Below, one piece after another: positions 1 to 9,096 of a stretch of 64,000 nt of DNA; the stretch's first letter is position 1; every line of letters starts with the position of its first letter. Origin of the DNA: Desulfacinum infernum DSM 9756. GTDB taxonomy: Bacteria > Desulfobacterota > Syntrophobacteria > Syntrophobacterales > DSM-9756. Both the position numbers and the translations under genes were made by a program. The notes below the pieces were generated by a model. It was not told the origin of the DNA. It did no database searches and saw only the letters and a program-made list of their open reading frames with translations. Location: contig NZ_FQVB01000009.1 in the NCBI RefSeq assembly GCF_900129305.1, forward strand, positions 62,001 through 126,000. The letters are read 5' to 3'.

Positions 1-672
1 CGGGATCACGGCACCATCGTCTGGGTTTTGGGACCCGCCGTGGTCTTTGACCAGGACGCTCGAAGCGCCTTTGCCTCCCTCATCCGCCACGGGTACGTGC
101 ACGCCCTGCTGGCCGGAAATGCCCTGGCCACCCACGATCTGGAAGGGGCCCTTTTCGGGACCGCCCTGGGCCAGGAAATCTATTCCAAGCGATCCGTGCC
201 CTTGGGCCACTACCACCATCTGGACGCCATCAACCGGCTGCGGGAGGTGGGTTCCATCGAGGAGGCGATCCGGCGGGGGATGGTGAAAGACGGCGTGATG
301 CACGCGGCGGTGAGCCAGGGAATCCCCGTGGTGTTGGCGGGCTCCATCCGGGACGACGGTCCGCTTCCCGGCGTCATCGCGGACGCCTATGAAGCCCAGG
401 ACCGCATGCGGGACCAGGTGCGCCGGGCCACCACCATCGTGGCCCTGGCCACCCAGCTCCATGCCATCGCCACGGGCAACATGGCTCCGTCCTATCGCGT
501 GCTGGAAGACGGCACCGTGCGGCCCGTCTTTTTTTACACGGTGGACATGTCGGAGTTTGCCGTGCAGAAGCTAGCCAACCGGGGGTCCCTCACCGCCCGG
601 TCCATTCTCACCAACGTGCAGGATTTCGTGGTCACCGTGGAACGCGGCCTCCGCCGCCGGGAAGAAGGTTAG
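1..672 (+). CDS. TIGR00300-family protein (LOR/SDH conserved region), 5' truncated
   Basis: The reading frame is already open at base 1, so the gene begins outside the window; the visible 223 residues are its C-terminal part. The segments AGNALATHD, GHYHHLDAINRLREVGSIEEA and LAGSIRDDGPLPG are typical of the TIGR00300 family, the conserved region named after lysine-oxoglutarate reductase/saccharopine dehydrogenase. Related domains in cyanobacterial AgrE act as ornithine cyclodeaminase. The convergent neighbours are carbamate kinase and its GTPase partner, so a role in arginine or ornithine breakdown is a reasonable inference. The exact reaction cannot be read from this fragment. A MITE-like palindrome starts at the stop codon. 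Confidence 0.8.
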   Translation, partial: RDHGTIVWVLGPAVVFDQDARSAFASLIRHGYVHALLAGNALATHDLEGALFGTALGQEIYSKRSVPLGHYHHLDAINRLREVGSIEEAIRRGMVKDGVMHAAVSQGIPVVLAGSIRDDGPLPGVIADAYEAQDRMRDQVRRATTIVALATQLHAIATGNMAPSYRVLEDGTVRPVFFYTVDMSEFAVQKLANRGSLTARSILTNVQDFVVTVERGLRRREEG

Positions 673-813
673 GAGCCTGTCCGAGAACGCCGCAAACCGT
701 CACTCCCGCGCAAGCGGGAGTCCATAAGATGCCGGAAATTCTGGATCCCCGCTTCCGCGGGGATGACGGATGGACGTTGCAAGGGGCAAATAAGCCATTG
801 TCGGACAGGCTCC
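672..813. repeat. MITE-like element, type I
   Basis: About 140 bp with inverted termini (GGAGCCTGTCCGAGAA at the left, TTGTCGGACAGGCTCC at the right). Inside is a pair of hairpins built on CCCGCGCAAGCGGG and CCCCGCTTCCGCGGGG. The same element, interior inverted, lies at 38604-38749. It fills most of the gap after the TIGR00300 gene and may act as a bidirectional terminator. Confidence 0.75.
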
Positions 814-915
814 CGGGGGGTGAGGTTTTCGAGTGCGTTGTGGAACGGCCTGCTCCACCGGCCATCGCCGACCGGGCCTGCAAACGGCCTTTGGGCTCAC
901 GCCTGACTCTTCAAC

Positions 916-966
916 CGTTATCCGTTACCCGTTACCCGTCACTCATCACTCATCACTCATCACTCC
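916..966. repeat. Degenerate 7-bp tandem repeat
   Basis: Consecutive heptamers CGTTATC, CGTTACC, CGTTACC and then ATCACTC repeated. The array runs into the stop codon of the carbamate kinase gene. Part of a heptamer family seen at several other places in the window. Confidence 0.75.
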
Positions 967-1904
967 GCCCAAATCCGGGTGCCCGCCCTTCCTTCCACCG
1001 CCGCTTCGATGGCGTCGATGGACGTGATGACGGCTTCTTTTCCCGTGGCCCGGACGAACTCCACGGCCGCTTCCACCTTGGGCCCCATGGACCCTTGCGG
1101 AAAATGGCCCTCCCGGGCCAGCCGTTCGGCTTCCTCGGCGGAAAGACGCTCCAAGAGCCTCTGTTCGGGCCGTCCGTAATGGACATAGGCGCCGGGGACG
1201 TCGGTGGCGATGCAGAAAAGATCCACGCCCACCTCCCGGGCCAGCCGGGCGCTGGCCAGGTCCTTGTCGATCACCGCATCCACGCCGGCGAAGCTCCGCC
1301 CTTCCCGCACCACGGGAATGCCCCCTCCGCCGCAGCAGATCACCACGAAGTCCATGGCGATGAGCCGCTGGATCTCGCGTCGTTCCACAATATGGAGCGG
1401 CTTGGGTGAAGCCACCACCCTCCGGTATCCCTTGGCCGTCTTTTTCACCGGAAAAGGCAGCTCGGGCACCACCTCTTCGGGATAGACCGGCCCGATGGGC
1501 TTGGTAGGGTTGCGGAAGGCCGGATCCTTCGGGTCCACCACCACGTAGCTGATGAGGCTCACCAGGTGCTTCTGGGTGACGATCCCCAGGTCCATGAGGG
1601 CGCTGTCCAGGGTGGATTCGATCATGTAGCCGATCTGTCCCTGGGTCTGGGCCACCAGGATTTCCAGGGGCAGCCGGGGCACGTGGGGGCAGCACTCCTG
1701 CTGCAGCAGAAGATTTCCCACCTGGGGGCCGTTTCCGTGGGTGATGAGGATCCGGTGAGACTCGCACAGCCGGGCGATCTGACTCATGGGAACGCGGAGG
1801 TTTTCGAACTGCTCCTCGATGGTTCCTTCCTGGCCCTTTCGAATGAGGGCGTTTCCGCCCAGGGCCACCAGCAGGACGGGCTTGGGAGGAGTGGACGGGC
1901 TCAT
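960..1904 (-). CDS. arcC: Carbamate kinase
   Basis: 314 residues, the usual size for the amino-acid-kinase family carbamate kinases. The N-terminus carries ALGGNAL at residues 14-20 (ATP/phosphate loop), followed by LITHGNGPQVGNL and later CCGGGGIPV. The enzyme interconverts carbamoyl phosphate plus ADP with carbamate plus ATP in the cytoplasm, normally the energy-yielding step of arginine or other carbamoyl-phosphate-generating fermentations. Its ATG overlaps the stop of the upstream GTPase-like gene (ATGA at 1901-1904), so the two are translationally coupled. No ornithine carbamoyltransferase or arginine deiminase is visible nearby. Confidence 0.95.
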   Translation of the reverse strand: MSPSTPPKPVLLVALGGNALIRKGQEGTIEEQFENLRVPMSQIARLCESHRILITHGNGPQVGNLLLQQECCPHVPRLPLEILVAQTQGQIGYMIESTLDSALMDLGIVTQKHLVSLISYVVVDPKDPAFRNPTKPIGPVYPEEVVPELPFPVKKTAKGYRRVVASPKPLHIVERREIQRLIAMDFVVICCGGGGIPVVREGRSFAGVDAVIDKDLASARLAREVGVDLFCIATDVPGAYVHYGRPEQRLLERLSAEEAERLAREGHFPQGSMGPKVEAAVEFVRATGKEAVITSIDAIEAAVEGRAGTRIWAE

Positions 1905-3241
1905 GGGTTGGGCTCCGATTCGAAAAGGGACGGCAGTCGGCGCTTCAGGGCCTCTTCCAGCGAGGGACTTCCGTGATCCCGGTATTCGTAGCGCACCCGT
2001 ACGGTGGGATGTTTCAGGGTGACGATGCGGGTGAGCTGGATAGGCGTGGCGAAAAGAACCAGGTCGCAGGGAACGGCGTTCAGGGTCTTTTCCAGGTCCG
2101 CGATCTGGCGCGGGCTGTAGCCCATGGCCGGAACCACGGGGCCCATGTGCGGGTAGCGTTCGTAGGTTTCCCGAAGGCTTCCCGCCGCATAGGGCTTGGG
2201 ATCCACCACCTGGGCGGCGCCGAAGGTTTGGGCCGCAATCATGCCGGCTCCCGTGGGCATTTCGCCGTGGGTGAGGGTCGGGCCGTCCTCCACCACGGCC
2301 ACCCTCCGTCCCCGGATCTTCTCTGGGTCCGAAACGAGCACGGGGGATTCGGCCAGGAGGATCTCCGCCTGCGGGGCGATCCGCTCGATGTTTTCCCGCA
2401 CCTGCCGAATCCCTTCGGCTGGAGCCGTGTCCACCTTGTTGATCACGGCGATGTGGGCCATCCGCAGGTTCGTCTCGCCGGGATAGTAGGTGAGTTCATG
2501 GCCCGGCCGGTGGGGGTCCAGGAGCACGATGTGCACGTCGGGAAAGTAGAAGGGGGTGTCGTTATTTCCGCCGTCCCAGACGATCACGTCTGCTTCCCCT
2601 TCCGCCCGGCGAAGGATCTTTTCGTAGTCCACGCCCGCATAGACCACGATGCCCTGGTCCACCAGGGGCTCGTACTCCTCGCGCTCCTCGATGGTGCACC
2701 GGTGCCGGTCGAAATCGTCGTAGGAAGAGAACCGTTGCACCTCCTGGCGGCGGATGTCCCCGTAGGGCATGGGATGGCGAACGGCCACCACCCGCAATCC
2801 CCGGTTTCGAAGGATTTCGCACACCTTGCGGGTGGTCTGGGACTTGCCGCACCCGGTCCGCACGGCGCACACGGCCACCACGGGCTTCGCGGACCTGAGC
2901 ATGGTGTAGGTGGCGCCGATCAGGATGAAGTCCGCCCCTTCCGCCATGCAGATGGACGCCTTGTGCATCACTTCCACGTGGGGCACGTCGCTGTAGGAAA
3001 AGGCCACCAGGTCGATCTTGTGGCGGCGGATGAGTTCCGCCAGTTCCTCTTCCGGGTGGATGGGGATGCCTTCCGGATAGCCCGGGCCGGCCAGTTCGGG
3101 CGGATAAAGGCGTCCTTCGATGTCGGGGATCTGGGCCGCCGTGAACGCCACCACCCGGTACCGGGGGTTGTTGCGGAAATAAACGTTGAAGTTGTGGAAG
3201 TCCCTGCCCGCCGCCCCCATGATCACCACCTTTTCCACCAT
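1901..3241 (-). CDS. Cyclic 2,3-diphosphoglycerate synthetase-like P-loop protein
   Basis: 446 residues. A Rossmann-like N-terminus (VVIMGAAGRDFHNFN) is followed by a P-loop, AVRTGCGKSQTT near residues 127-137, and NKVD in the NTPase half. This organisation matches the cyclic 2,3-diphosphoglycerate synthetase-related proteins, annotated in bacteria as GTPases of unknown role. Sequence similarity does not prove cDPG synthesis. The gene is directly upstream of and coupled to arcC, which argues for a function tied to carbamoyl phosphate or arginine breakdown. The start ATG at 3241 is preceded by an AGGAGGCG-type ribosome site. Confidence 0.8.
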   Translation of the reverse strand: MVEKVVIMGAAGRDFHNFNVYFRNNPRYRVVAFTAAQIPDIEGRLYPPELAGPGYPEGIPIHPEEELAELIRRHKIDLVAFSYSDVPHVEVMHKASICMAEGADFILIGATYTMLRSAKPVVAVCAVRTGCGKSQTTRKVCEILRNRGLRVVAVRHPMPYGDIRRQEVQRFSSYDDFDRHRCTIEEREEYEPLVDQGIVVYAGVDYEKILRRAEGEADVIVWDGGNNDTPFYFPDVHIVLLDPHRPGHELTYYPGETNLRMAHIAVINKVDTAPAEGIRQVRENIERIAPQAEILLAESPVLVSDPEKIRGRRVAVVEDGPTLTHGEMPTGAGMIAAQTFGAAQVVDPKPYAAGSLRETYERYPHMGPVVPAMGYSPRQIADLEKTLNAVPCDLVLFATPIQLTRIVTLKHPTVRVRYEYRDHGSPSLEEALKRRLPSLFESEPNP

Positions 3242-3554
3242 GGCCGTCGCCTCCTTGCGGATGAGTTCGGATCTGCCCCATCTTAACGGCCCTGGGAAAG
3301 GGGAATCAACACGGCCCGTTTGCCCGGTCCCGCTTTTCCGGCTATGGTGGCGGAAAGGATTAGAGGATTAAGGATTAAAGGATTGAAGGATTAAGGGGGC
3401 ATGCGTATGGGGTGTGGGCAGCGATACATTACCCACCCGTCACTCATCCCTCATCACTCGTCACTCATTTCACGGCTCACGGACCACGGACTACGGACCA
3501 CGGACTACGGACTACGGACTACGGATTACGGATCACGAACTACGGGAGGACGCG
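3242..3554. repeat. Intergenic stretch with two heptamer repeat tracts
   Basis: Between the divergent P-loop protein and flavoprotein genes. Around 3356-3395 are units like AGGATTA. From about 3438 to 3545 exact 7-bp units run on (CATCACT/CGTCACT, then CGGACCA, CGGACTA, CGGATTA), ending next to the flavoprotein ribosome-binding site. I see no convincing sigma-70 promoter inside the array. Confidence 0.8.
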
Positions 3555-4439
3555 ATGAAGACGCTGTTGGGCTTGGTGGCGTCACCGAGAAAGCATGGAA
3601 ATTCGGAACTTTTCATCAAGGAGCTTTTCCGCAACCTTCCGGACGGATGGCATCTCAGGATGCTTCGGCTTCCCGAACTGGACATCCGGCCGTGTATTGC
3701 CTGTTACCAGTGCCTGTTCGGGGAGATGCGCTGCGTGCAAAAGGACGATATGGAGCTTTTCCTGGGGGAACTGGCCGCGGCGGACGCGGTGGCCCTGGCC
3801 GTTCCCACCTACTTTCTGGGGGCCAACGCCAGCCTGAAGCGGGTTCTGGACCGGGGCTTGAGCTTCTACGCGCGCATGGACGATCTATGGGGGAAACCGG
3901 CGGTGGGCGTGGCCGTCGCCGGAGTGCCCGGCCTGGAAGGCTACACCAAGCTCATGGTGGACAGCTTCCTGAAGCTCATTTTGGCCGATCACCGCGGATC
4001 CGATGTGCTCTACGGGGCCCTTCCCGGGGAGATCTTCCTGGGCGAGGCCGCCAAGGCCTGCGCCCGGCGCCTGGCGTCGGCGCTCACCGACGGGGCTGCC
4101 GCTGACGTGGTGCCCCGGTGCCCCCTGTGCGGCGGAGACACCTTCCGCTTTCTGCCCCGGAACGATGAAACCCCGTCGGGGTGGCAGCGGGTCCGCTGCA
4201 TGGTCTGCAGCAATGAAGGGACGATTGGCTGGGAAGGCGGTTCGCTTCGCGTGGAAACCCGGCGGGGACTTCACCCGCTCTTTCTCACCTACGAGGATGC
4301 CAAGGCCCACCTGGAATGGCTCCGCACCATGAAGGACGCCTTCCTGGCCAAGAGGAAGGAACTGAAGGAGATCACCCGGCCCTACACGGCCGTGGGCCAA
4401 TGGGTTCGACCGGAAAAGACGAAACGGGAGGAAACATGA
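3555..4439 (+). CDS. Iron-sulfur flavoprotein (NADPH-dependent FMN reductase fold)
   Basis: 294 residues from ATG 3555. The start [13 protein letters not shown] is the FMN-phosphate loop of the flavodoxin-like fold. Residues C47, C50, C53 and C60 form the compact cysteine motif of archaeal and anaerobic-bacterial iron-sulfur flavoproteins, which bind a [4Fe-4S] cluster near FMN and move electrons, for example toward oxygen species or quinones. The last third carries a zinc-ribbon-like pair (CPLCG and CMVC about 23 residues later), which is not usual for the family. The stop overlaps the ATG of the next gene, so it is co-translated with the reductase. The physiological partner is unknown. Confidence 0.8.
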   Translation: MKTLLGLVASPRKHGNSELFIKELFRNLPDGWHLRMLRLPELDIRPCIACYQCLFGEMRCVQKDDMELFLGELAAADAVALAVPTYFLGANASLKRVLDRGLSFYARMDDLWGKPAVGVAVAGVPGLEGYTKLMVDSFLKLILADHRGSDVLYGALPGEIFLGEAAKACARRLASALTDGAAADVVPRCPLCGGDTFRFLPRNDETPSGWQRVRCMVCSNEGTIGWEGGSLRVETRRGLHPLFLTYEDAKAHLEWLRTMKDAFLAKRKELKEITRPYTAVGQWVRPEKTKREET

Positions 4440-5365
4440 TGACGCAGGCTCAGACGCAGAACCTCAAGGCATGCGATCCCCAATGGACCCGGATCGGCTG
4501 GATAGGCACGGGGGTCATGGGGGCGGCCATGTGCGCCCATCTTCTCAAGGCCGGCTATTCCGTGGCGGTCCACAACCGTACCCGGGAAAAGGCGGTGCCC
4601 CTCCTGGAACAGGGAGCCCGCTGGGTGGAGTCCCCGGCCGAAGCCGCCCGGGAAGCCCACGTGGTCCTCTCCATGGTGGGTTTTCCGGAAGACGTGTGGG
4701 AGGTGTACCTGGGGAAGGAAGGCGTCCTGCAGACCGCCCGGGAAGGCACCGTGGTGGTGGACATGACCACCACCGAACCCCATCTGGCTCAGGAAATCCA
4801 CAAGTACGCCAAAACCAAGGGCGTCTATGCCGTGGATGCCCCCGTTTCGGGAGGCGATGTGGGCGCCCGGGAGGGGACCCTTTCCATCATGATCGGCGGC
4901 GATCCGGAGGCGGTGGACGTGGTTCTGCCGCTGTTTCGAATCCTGGGGAAGAATATCGTCTACCAGGGGCCCGCCGGTGCGGGGCAGCACACCAAGATGT
5001 GCAACCAGATCGTCATTGCGGGCACCATGATCGGGGTGTGCGAAAGTCTCCTCTACGGTGCCCGGGCGGGGCTGGATCTGGAAACCATGCTTCAGTCCAT
5101 CAGCCGGGGAGCGGCGGCTTGCTGGACCCTGGACAACCTGGCCCCGCGCATCCTCAAGAAGAATTTCGACCCCGGCTTTTTCGTGGAGCACTTCATCAAG
5201 GACATGGGTATCGCCCTCAAGGAAGCGGAACGCATGGGCTTGTGCCTCCCCGGCCTGGCCCTGGTCCATCAGCTCTACCTGGCCGTCAAAGCCCAGGGCC
5301 ACGGTAAGAAGGGGACCCACGCCCTCATGCTGGCCCTGGAGCAGCTGGCCGGGTCACGCCCCTGA
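4436..5365 (+). CDS. 3-hydroxyisobutyrate dehydrogenase / tartronate semialdehyde reductase family enzyme
   Basis: 309 residues. The N-terminal [10 protein letters not shown] (residues 20-29) is the NAD(P)-binding loop, [17 protein letters not shown] is the family substrate-binding signature, and [11 protein letters not shown] contains the catalytic lysine. Family members oxidise or reduce beta-hydroxy acids (3-hydroxyisobutyrate, glycerate/tartronate semialdehyde, 4-hydroxybutyrate); the substrate here cannot be told from sequence. The ATG at 4436 lies inside the stop of the flavoprotein gene, and a GGGAGGAAAC ribosome site supports it over the ATG one codon later. Confidence 0.9.
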   Translation: MMTQAQTQNLKACDPQWTRIGWIGTGVMGAAMCAHLLKAGYSVAVHNRTREKAVPLLEQGARWVESPAEAAREAHVVLSMVGFPEDVWEVYLGKEGVLQTAREGTVVVDMTTTEPHLAQEIHKYAKTKGVYAVDAPVSGGDVGAREGTLSIMIGGDPEAVDVVLPLFRILGKNIVYQGPAGAGQHTKMCNQIVIAGTMIGVCESLLYGARAGLDLETMLQSISRGAAACWTLDNLAPRILKKNFDPGFFVEHFIKDMGIALKEAERMGLCLPGLALVHQLYLAVKAQGHGKKGTHALMLALEQLAGSRP

Positions 5366-5787
5366 TGTCAGGCGTCCCGGAGACCTCTGAGGAGCCATTT
5401 TTTCATCGGGCATCTCAGGCGTGAATGCCTCGCGGGCGAGGATAAACGCCGCCCCTACCTGAAAGGTCAGTCCGCTCTTGTAAGGGCGGGCTTTATGCCC
5501 GCCCGTCGGGACTGCACCCTGAGAAAGCATCGTCCAATCCGGGCACGCTTGTAATCACGACTGGATGTTATCTGGGAAATGCGGAAATGCGACCTTGTTC
5601 CGTACGTGCGCGTGGCCAGCTTCCCGAAGGGGCGTTTCATCCTTCATTGTCACGGGCTCCCCGTGATGGGGGTTCTGGTGAAGGACAAGCGCGAATGAAC
5701 GCGAACAGACGCGAATCGTTTTAATTGAAGGAGCGGCCTTGGCCGCCATTCGGATCGCCGTCAGGCTTCCTCCTGGCGGGAGTCGCT
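5366..5787. repeat. Repeat-filled gap (REP-like palindromes)
   Basis: No gene seen. A GTAAGGGCGGGC palindrome at 5480-5505 is followed by the conserved flank ending in ATCGTCCAAT. At about 5634-5690 lies a block shared almost base for base with 34786-34840 (GCGTTTCATCCTTC, then TGTCACGGGCTCCCC). Short units CGCGAA precede the end of the kinase gene. Confidence 0.7.
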
Positions 5788-8313
5788 TCAGCCGTACAAG
5801 GCCTGGTGGACGGCCCGGGCCAGCTGTTCAATGGTGTAGGGCTTGGCGAGACATCCCGAGGCTCCCAGCCGAAGAATTTCTTCAATTCGTGCATGATCCG
5901 CATAACCGGTCACAACCAATGCTTTCTGGTTCGGATAGGTTTTGAGGATTTCCCGGTAAAGCTGGTCCCCTCTCATCCCGTTGCCCAGCATGAGATCCAG
6001 CAGGAGCAGGTCCGGGGCTTCCCGTCTGAGGTGTTCCAGGGCCCGGGCCCCGTCGTCCACCGAGGTGACTTGATAGCCGAGTTTTATCAAGGCCTTTTCC
6101 GCCAGAATCCGTTGATCCTCCATGTCTTCCACGATGAGGACCTTTTCCCCCCGGCCCGAAAGGGTCTCCCTATCGGTTGAGGGTTCCTCGCGGGAAGGAG
6201 GTTCCTTCTCCGGCAGGTAAAGGGAGATGACGGTTCCTCGGCCCACCTCGCTTTTCAGGTCAATGAACCCCCCCATGTCCTTTACGGCATGCCACACGAT
6301 CGGCATGCCCAATCCCGACCCGCTCCGGCCCATCTTCTTCTTCGTGTAGAACGGTTCAAATATGCGCTTCAGTTCCTCACGGGGAATCCCCATCCCCTCG
6401 TCTGAAACACTGAGAACGACGTAGCGCCCCGGTCTTACGGTTTCATAACCCTTCCGGGGTTCTGTGAGCTCCACGCGGGTGGTTTGTATGGTCACGCTCC
6501 CGGAACCCTCGATGGCTTCCGCGGCATTGCGGACAAGGTTGGCCAAGGCTTTGCTGAGGTGCACGACCGACCCGATGCAATAGGCTTCCCCTATTTGCTC
6601 TTCGCGGCGGAAGCGCACGGAGGGATGGAGCCGGCGAAGACTCTTGAATTCGGCGGAGGCCATGAAGGAGTCCACCAGGTCGTTCACCTCGATGAAGTCC
6701 TCGCCCTTGACGCCTCGGCGGGCCAGGGTGAGAAGGTCCAGAACAATGATCCCCGCCTTTCGGCTTGCGTCCCGAATGGTCACGAGGGGTTCGTAAAAGG
6801 GATGTTCCCTGTCGATTTCGCTCAACAGCATGTCCGGATAGCCCACAAGAGATGTAAGTAGATTGTTTAAATCGTGGGCCACCCCGCTGGCCACAAGCCC
6901 TACGATTTCCATTTTCTTAGCCCGATCCAGCTCGGTTTCCAGTCGCTTCTGATGCCGGAGATCCATGGCCGCTTCCAGCAGGTGCGGACGTCCTCGGAAG
7001 GACAGCTTCGCAACGCTTCTCAAAACGGGAATCGGTTCCTCACCTTTGCCGGGGAGAACAGATTCCGTTTCCAGGCTCCACGAGCCTTCGTCCAGGGCGG
7101 GACACCCACCGTCGGGCGACGGACAAAACAGGGCTTGGCAGGGAATGCCGGCTGCTTCTTTGCGTGTTCGCCCGATGAGTTCAAGTGCTTTGGAATTGGC
7201 CCAACTGAGGGTTCGCGTTTCCCGATCGATCAGGAACAGGGCGACCGGGCTGCATTCCAGGATCTCTTGGATTTCCGATTCCATCCGGGTCCGCTGCTCG
7301 ATGGCCTGGTCCAAAGTCTCAATGAGGCGGTCAAGGGATGCGGAAAGAAGCCCGATCTCGTCCCGTGGGCGTCTGGGATCGGAGCGGGCTTCCATCCCGC
7401 GGATCGGGCTAGCCTTCTCCACCAAGGCGAAGAGTCTGCGGAAAAGCTTGTGATCGATGGAATGCCAGAAAAGAAACCCCGCGAGAAGCACCACGATCAG
7501 CAGCGAGAACGCATAGATGGCGAGAGTTCTCCTTGCTTGTTTGTGGATGATGCGAGGGATTTGGGTTCCTATGGAGCAGACGGGTTGGTTGCACAGATCG
7601 CGAAAAATGACCCGCCCGGAGTATTCTTTATCATTCTGGTCCAAAAGCTTTCTCGCGAACTCCTGCTGTCTTGCCCCGTCGGCAGGACTGTGCAGGGAGA
7701 AGTGCAAGCGCTTGTTGGTGTTTTTGGCAACCACATCCAGGACTTGACCGTCGAGAGGACGGAGGAAGACGACCGCCCCGCGGATGGGGCCGTCCGCAGT
7801 GCTGGTGAGGATGGGACGGGAGGCGGCAAGGAAAGCGTGCTCTTCGAAGGCCAGAATGCCCCGGATGTTCCCGTTTCCGTGCTCGTGGCGGTAGAGTTCC
7901 GGATGCGATTGTATATGAGCGAGGAAGGAGTGGGACAGCATGATGCGAGTGACCGAGTCCAAGTCAACCGCATAATAGTACCGCAGCGACCCGGACGCGT
8001 CGAAGAAGAGAATCGCCTTCACATGAAGATTGGCCAAGGTCTCCGGGGTCAGGTTGGATTCCACGTAGTGGCGGTTCAGGTCTTCGATGAACGCATAGGT
8101 GTCGTCCCAGATGGCCCAGTCCCCCGTGAGCCGGCTGAGCTTGTTCAGCTCTTCCTCCATGGAGCTCTCGATGGTCCGCAGGGTGTCCTGCGCGTATTGG
8201 TGCTCTATCTTGTCCAGCTCTGCAACGAAAGTGAGCCGTGCCATGGCGAAAGCACCGCCGAGCACTGCGATCGCAACAACGAGGAGAAGGAAGAAAATTC
8301 GGCTTCTTAGCAT
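5788..8313 (-). CDS. CHASE4-HAMP-PAS hybrid sensor histidine kinase with C-terminal receiver
   Basis: 841 residues from ATG 8313, chosen because GGAG sits six bases upstream and the protein then starts with a membrane anchor (residues 6-26). A CHASE4-type extracytoplasmic sensor follows (LTGDWAIWDDTYAFIED near 62-78), then a second membrane span (263-285), HAMP, a PAS domain (about 345-450), a HisKA box with H480 (GVAHDLNN), an HATPase with VSDEGMGIP and SGLGMPI, and a receiver domain with phospho-acceptor D773. It is an inner-membrane sensor whose signal passes through an internal phosphorelay. No adjacent response regulator is seen. The ligand is unknown. Confidence 0.93.
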   Translation of the reverse strand: MLRSRIFFLLLVVAIAVLGGAFAMARLTFVAELDKIEHQYAQDTLRTIESSMEEELNKLSRLTGDWAIWDDTYAFIEDLNRHYVESNLTPETLANLHVKAILFFDASGSLRYYYAVDLDSVTRIMLSHSFLAHIQSHPELYRHEHGNGNIRGILAFEEHAFLAASRPILTSTADGPIRGAVVFLRPLDGQVLDVVAKNTNKRLHFSLHSPADGARQQEFARKLLDQNDKEYSGRVIFRDLCNQPVCSIGTQIPRIIHKQARRTLAIYAFSLLIVVLLAGFLFWHSIDHKLFRRLFALVEKASPIRGMEARSDPRRPRDEIGLLSASLDRLIETLDQAIEQRTRMESEIQEILECSPVALFLIDRETRTLSWANSKALELIGRTRKEAAGIPCQALFCPSPDGGCPALDEGSWSLETESVLPGKGEEPIPVLRSVAKLSFRGRPHLLEAAMDLRHQKRLETELDRAKKMEIVGLVASGVAHDLNNLLTSLVGYPDMLLSEIDREHPFYEPLVTIRDASRKAGIIVLDLLTLARRGVKGEDFIEVNDLVDSFMASAEFKSLRRLHPSVRFRREEQIGEAYCIGSVVHLSKALANLVRNAAEAIEGSGSVTIQTTRVELTEPRKGYETVRPGRYVVLSVSDEGMGIPREELKRIFEPFYTKKKMGRSGSGLGMPIVWHAVKDMGGFIDLKSEVGRGTVISLYLPEKEPPSREEPSTDRETLSGRGEKVLIVEDMEDQRILAEKALIKLGYQVTSVDDGARALEHLRREAPDLLLLDLMLGNGMRGDQLYREILKTYPNQKALVVTGYADHARIEEILRLGASGCLAKPYTIEQLARAVHQALYG

Positions 8314-8527
8314 AGGATCTCCAGTCAGAAAGAGGGAGTCGCCAGTACAATCGGTCCGCACGCCAAGAGCCTTGAAAGAAATGTTTTTCATCTTACCCGG
8401 AGGCAAGGGGGGCGAGCACAGGAGGACGCGGCCTTGATTTTTGGTGGGCTGTGCACCATCTTCTCTAAGAAGGTCCAACGCGTTCATCAATCCACTGAGT
8501 CTTTCGGAAGGCGGGAGGTGAAGGATC

Positions 8528-8884
8528 ATGTTACGTTGCGATGCATGCGGCGCCACGGTGAACCGAGACGAACAGTATGAACATGCCGGTCAGACCTTGT
8601 GCGAGGACTGTTATCTGGATCGCATGGCCACCCCCAAGGTGTGCGATCCCTGGGCGGTTTACAGCGCCAAGAAGACGGGCGAAGGCCAGGGGGGTCTGAC
8701 GGAACTCCAGGAAAAGATCCTGAAGCTCCTCAAGGAAAGAGGCCCGGTGCCGCTGGAAGAGATCGAGGCGGAACTGGGGATCGACGAGAGCGAATTCCGA
8801 GCCAACTTCGCCACGTTGCGCCATCTGGAGCTGGCCAAGGCCACCAAGGTGGGCGATAAGGTGTGTTATACGCTTTTTTCGTGA
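8528..8884 (+). CDS. Small zinc-binding / winged-helix protein
   Basis: 118 residues. C4, C7, C25 and C28 form a LIM- or treble-clef-like zinc site. Residues 55-117 look like a winged helix (LTELQEKILKLLKERGPVPLEEIEAEL, then a basic recognition region and a final beta-hairpin). This suggests a DNA-binding or protein-binding regulator, with the winged-helix part resembling those in many one-domain transcription factors. GGGAGGTGAAGGATCATG gives a clear ribosome site. It is divergent from the hybrid kinase and could be a local regulator, but no partner is shown. I do not recognise a named family. Confidence 0.75.
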   Translation: MLRCDACGATVNRDEQYEHAGQTLCEDCYLDRMATPKVCDPWAVYSAKKTGEGQGGLTELQEKILKLLKERGPVPLEEIEAELGIDESEFRANFATLRHLELAKATKVGDKVCYTLFS

Positions 8885-8916
8885 GGTTAAAGGGGAAAGG
8901 CTAAAGGTGAAAGGGC
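8884..8916. repeat. Short heptamer repeat tract
   Basis: Units GTTAAAG, GGGAAAG, GCTAAAG, GTGAAAG directly after the stop of the zinc/winged-helix gene. Same family as the AGG/TAAA heptamers at 26713-26802. Confidence 0.65.
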
Positions 8917-8994
8917 GGGGGCGGTCGCTTTTACGGGAGGCCATCGGCCATGCGTTGCAGCTTGCGCCCACTGGTTTCCCGGAAGGCCCGAAAC

Positions 8995-9026
8995 CTGTAG
9001 GGGCGAAAGATTTTTCGCCCCTACAG
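8995..9026. repeat. REP-like palindrome
   Basis: Near-perfect inverted repeat with arms CTGTAGGGGCGAAA and TTTCGCCCCTACAG. It lies between the convergent zinc/winged-helix and YkgJ-type genes and could serve as a terminator for both. Confidence 0.75.
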
Positions 9027-9096
9027 CCGGGCGTTGCCTCGAAATCCGCAGAGATTCTCCTGGAATTGGCGAATTCGACGCCCATCCCAAAGGGTC

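Noticed and set aside
3438-3545. Heptamer array taken for a CRISPR array
   Set aside because: Units are 7 bp with no spacers, and no cas genes are present.
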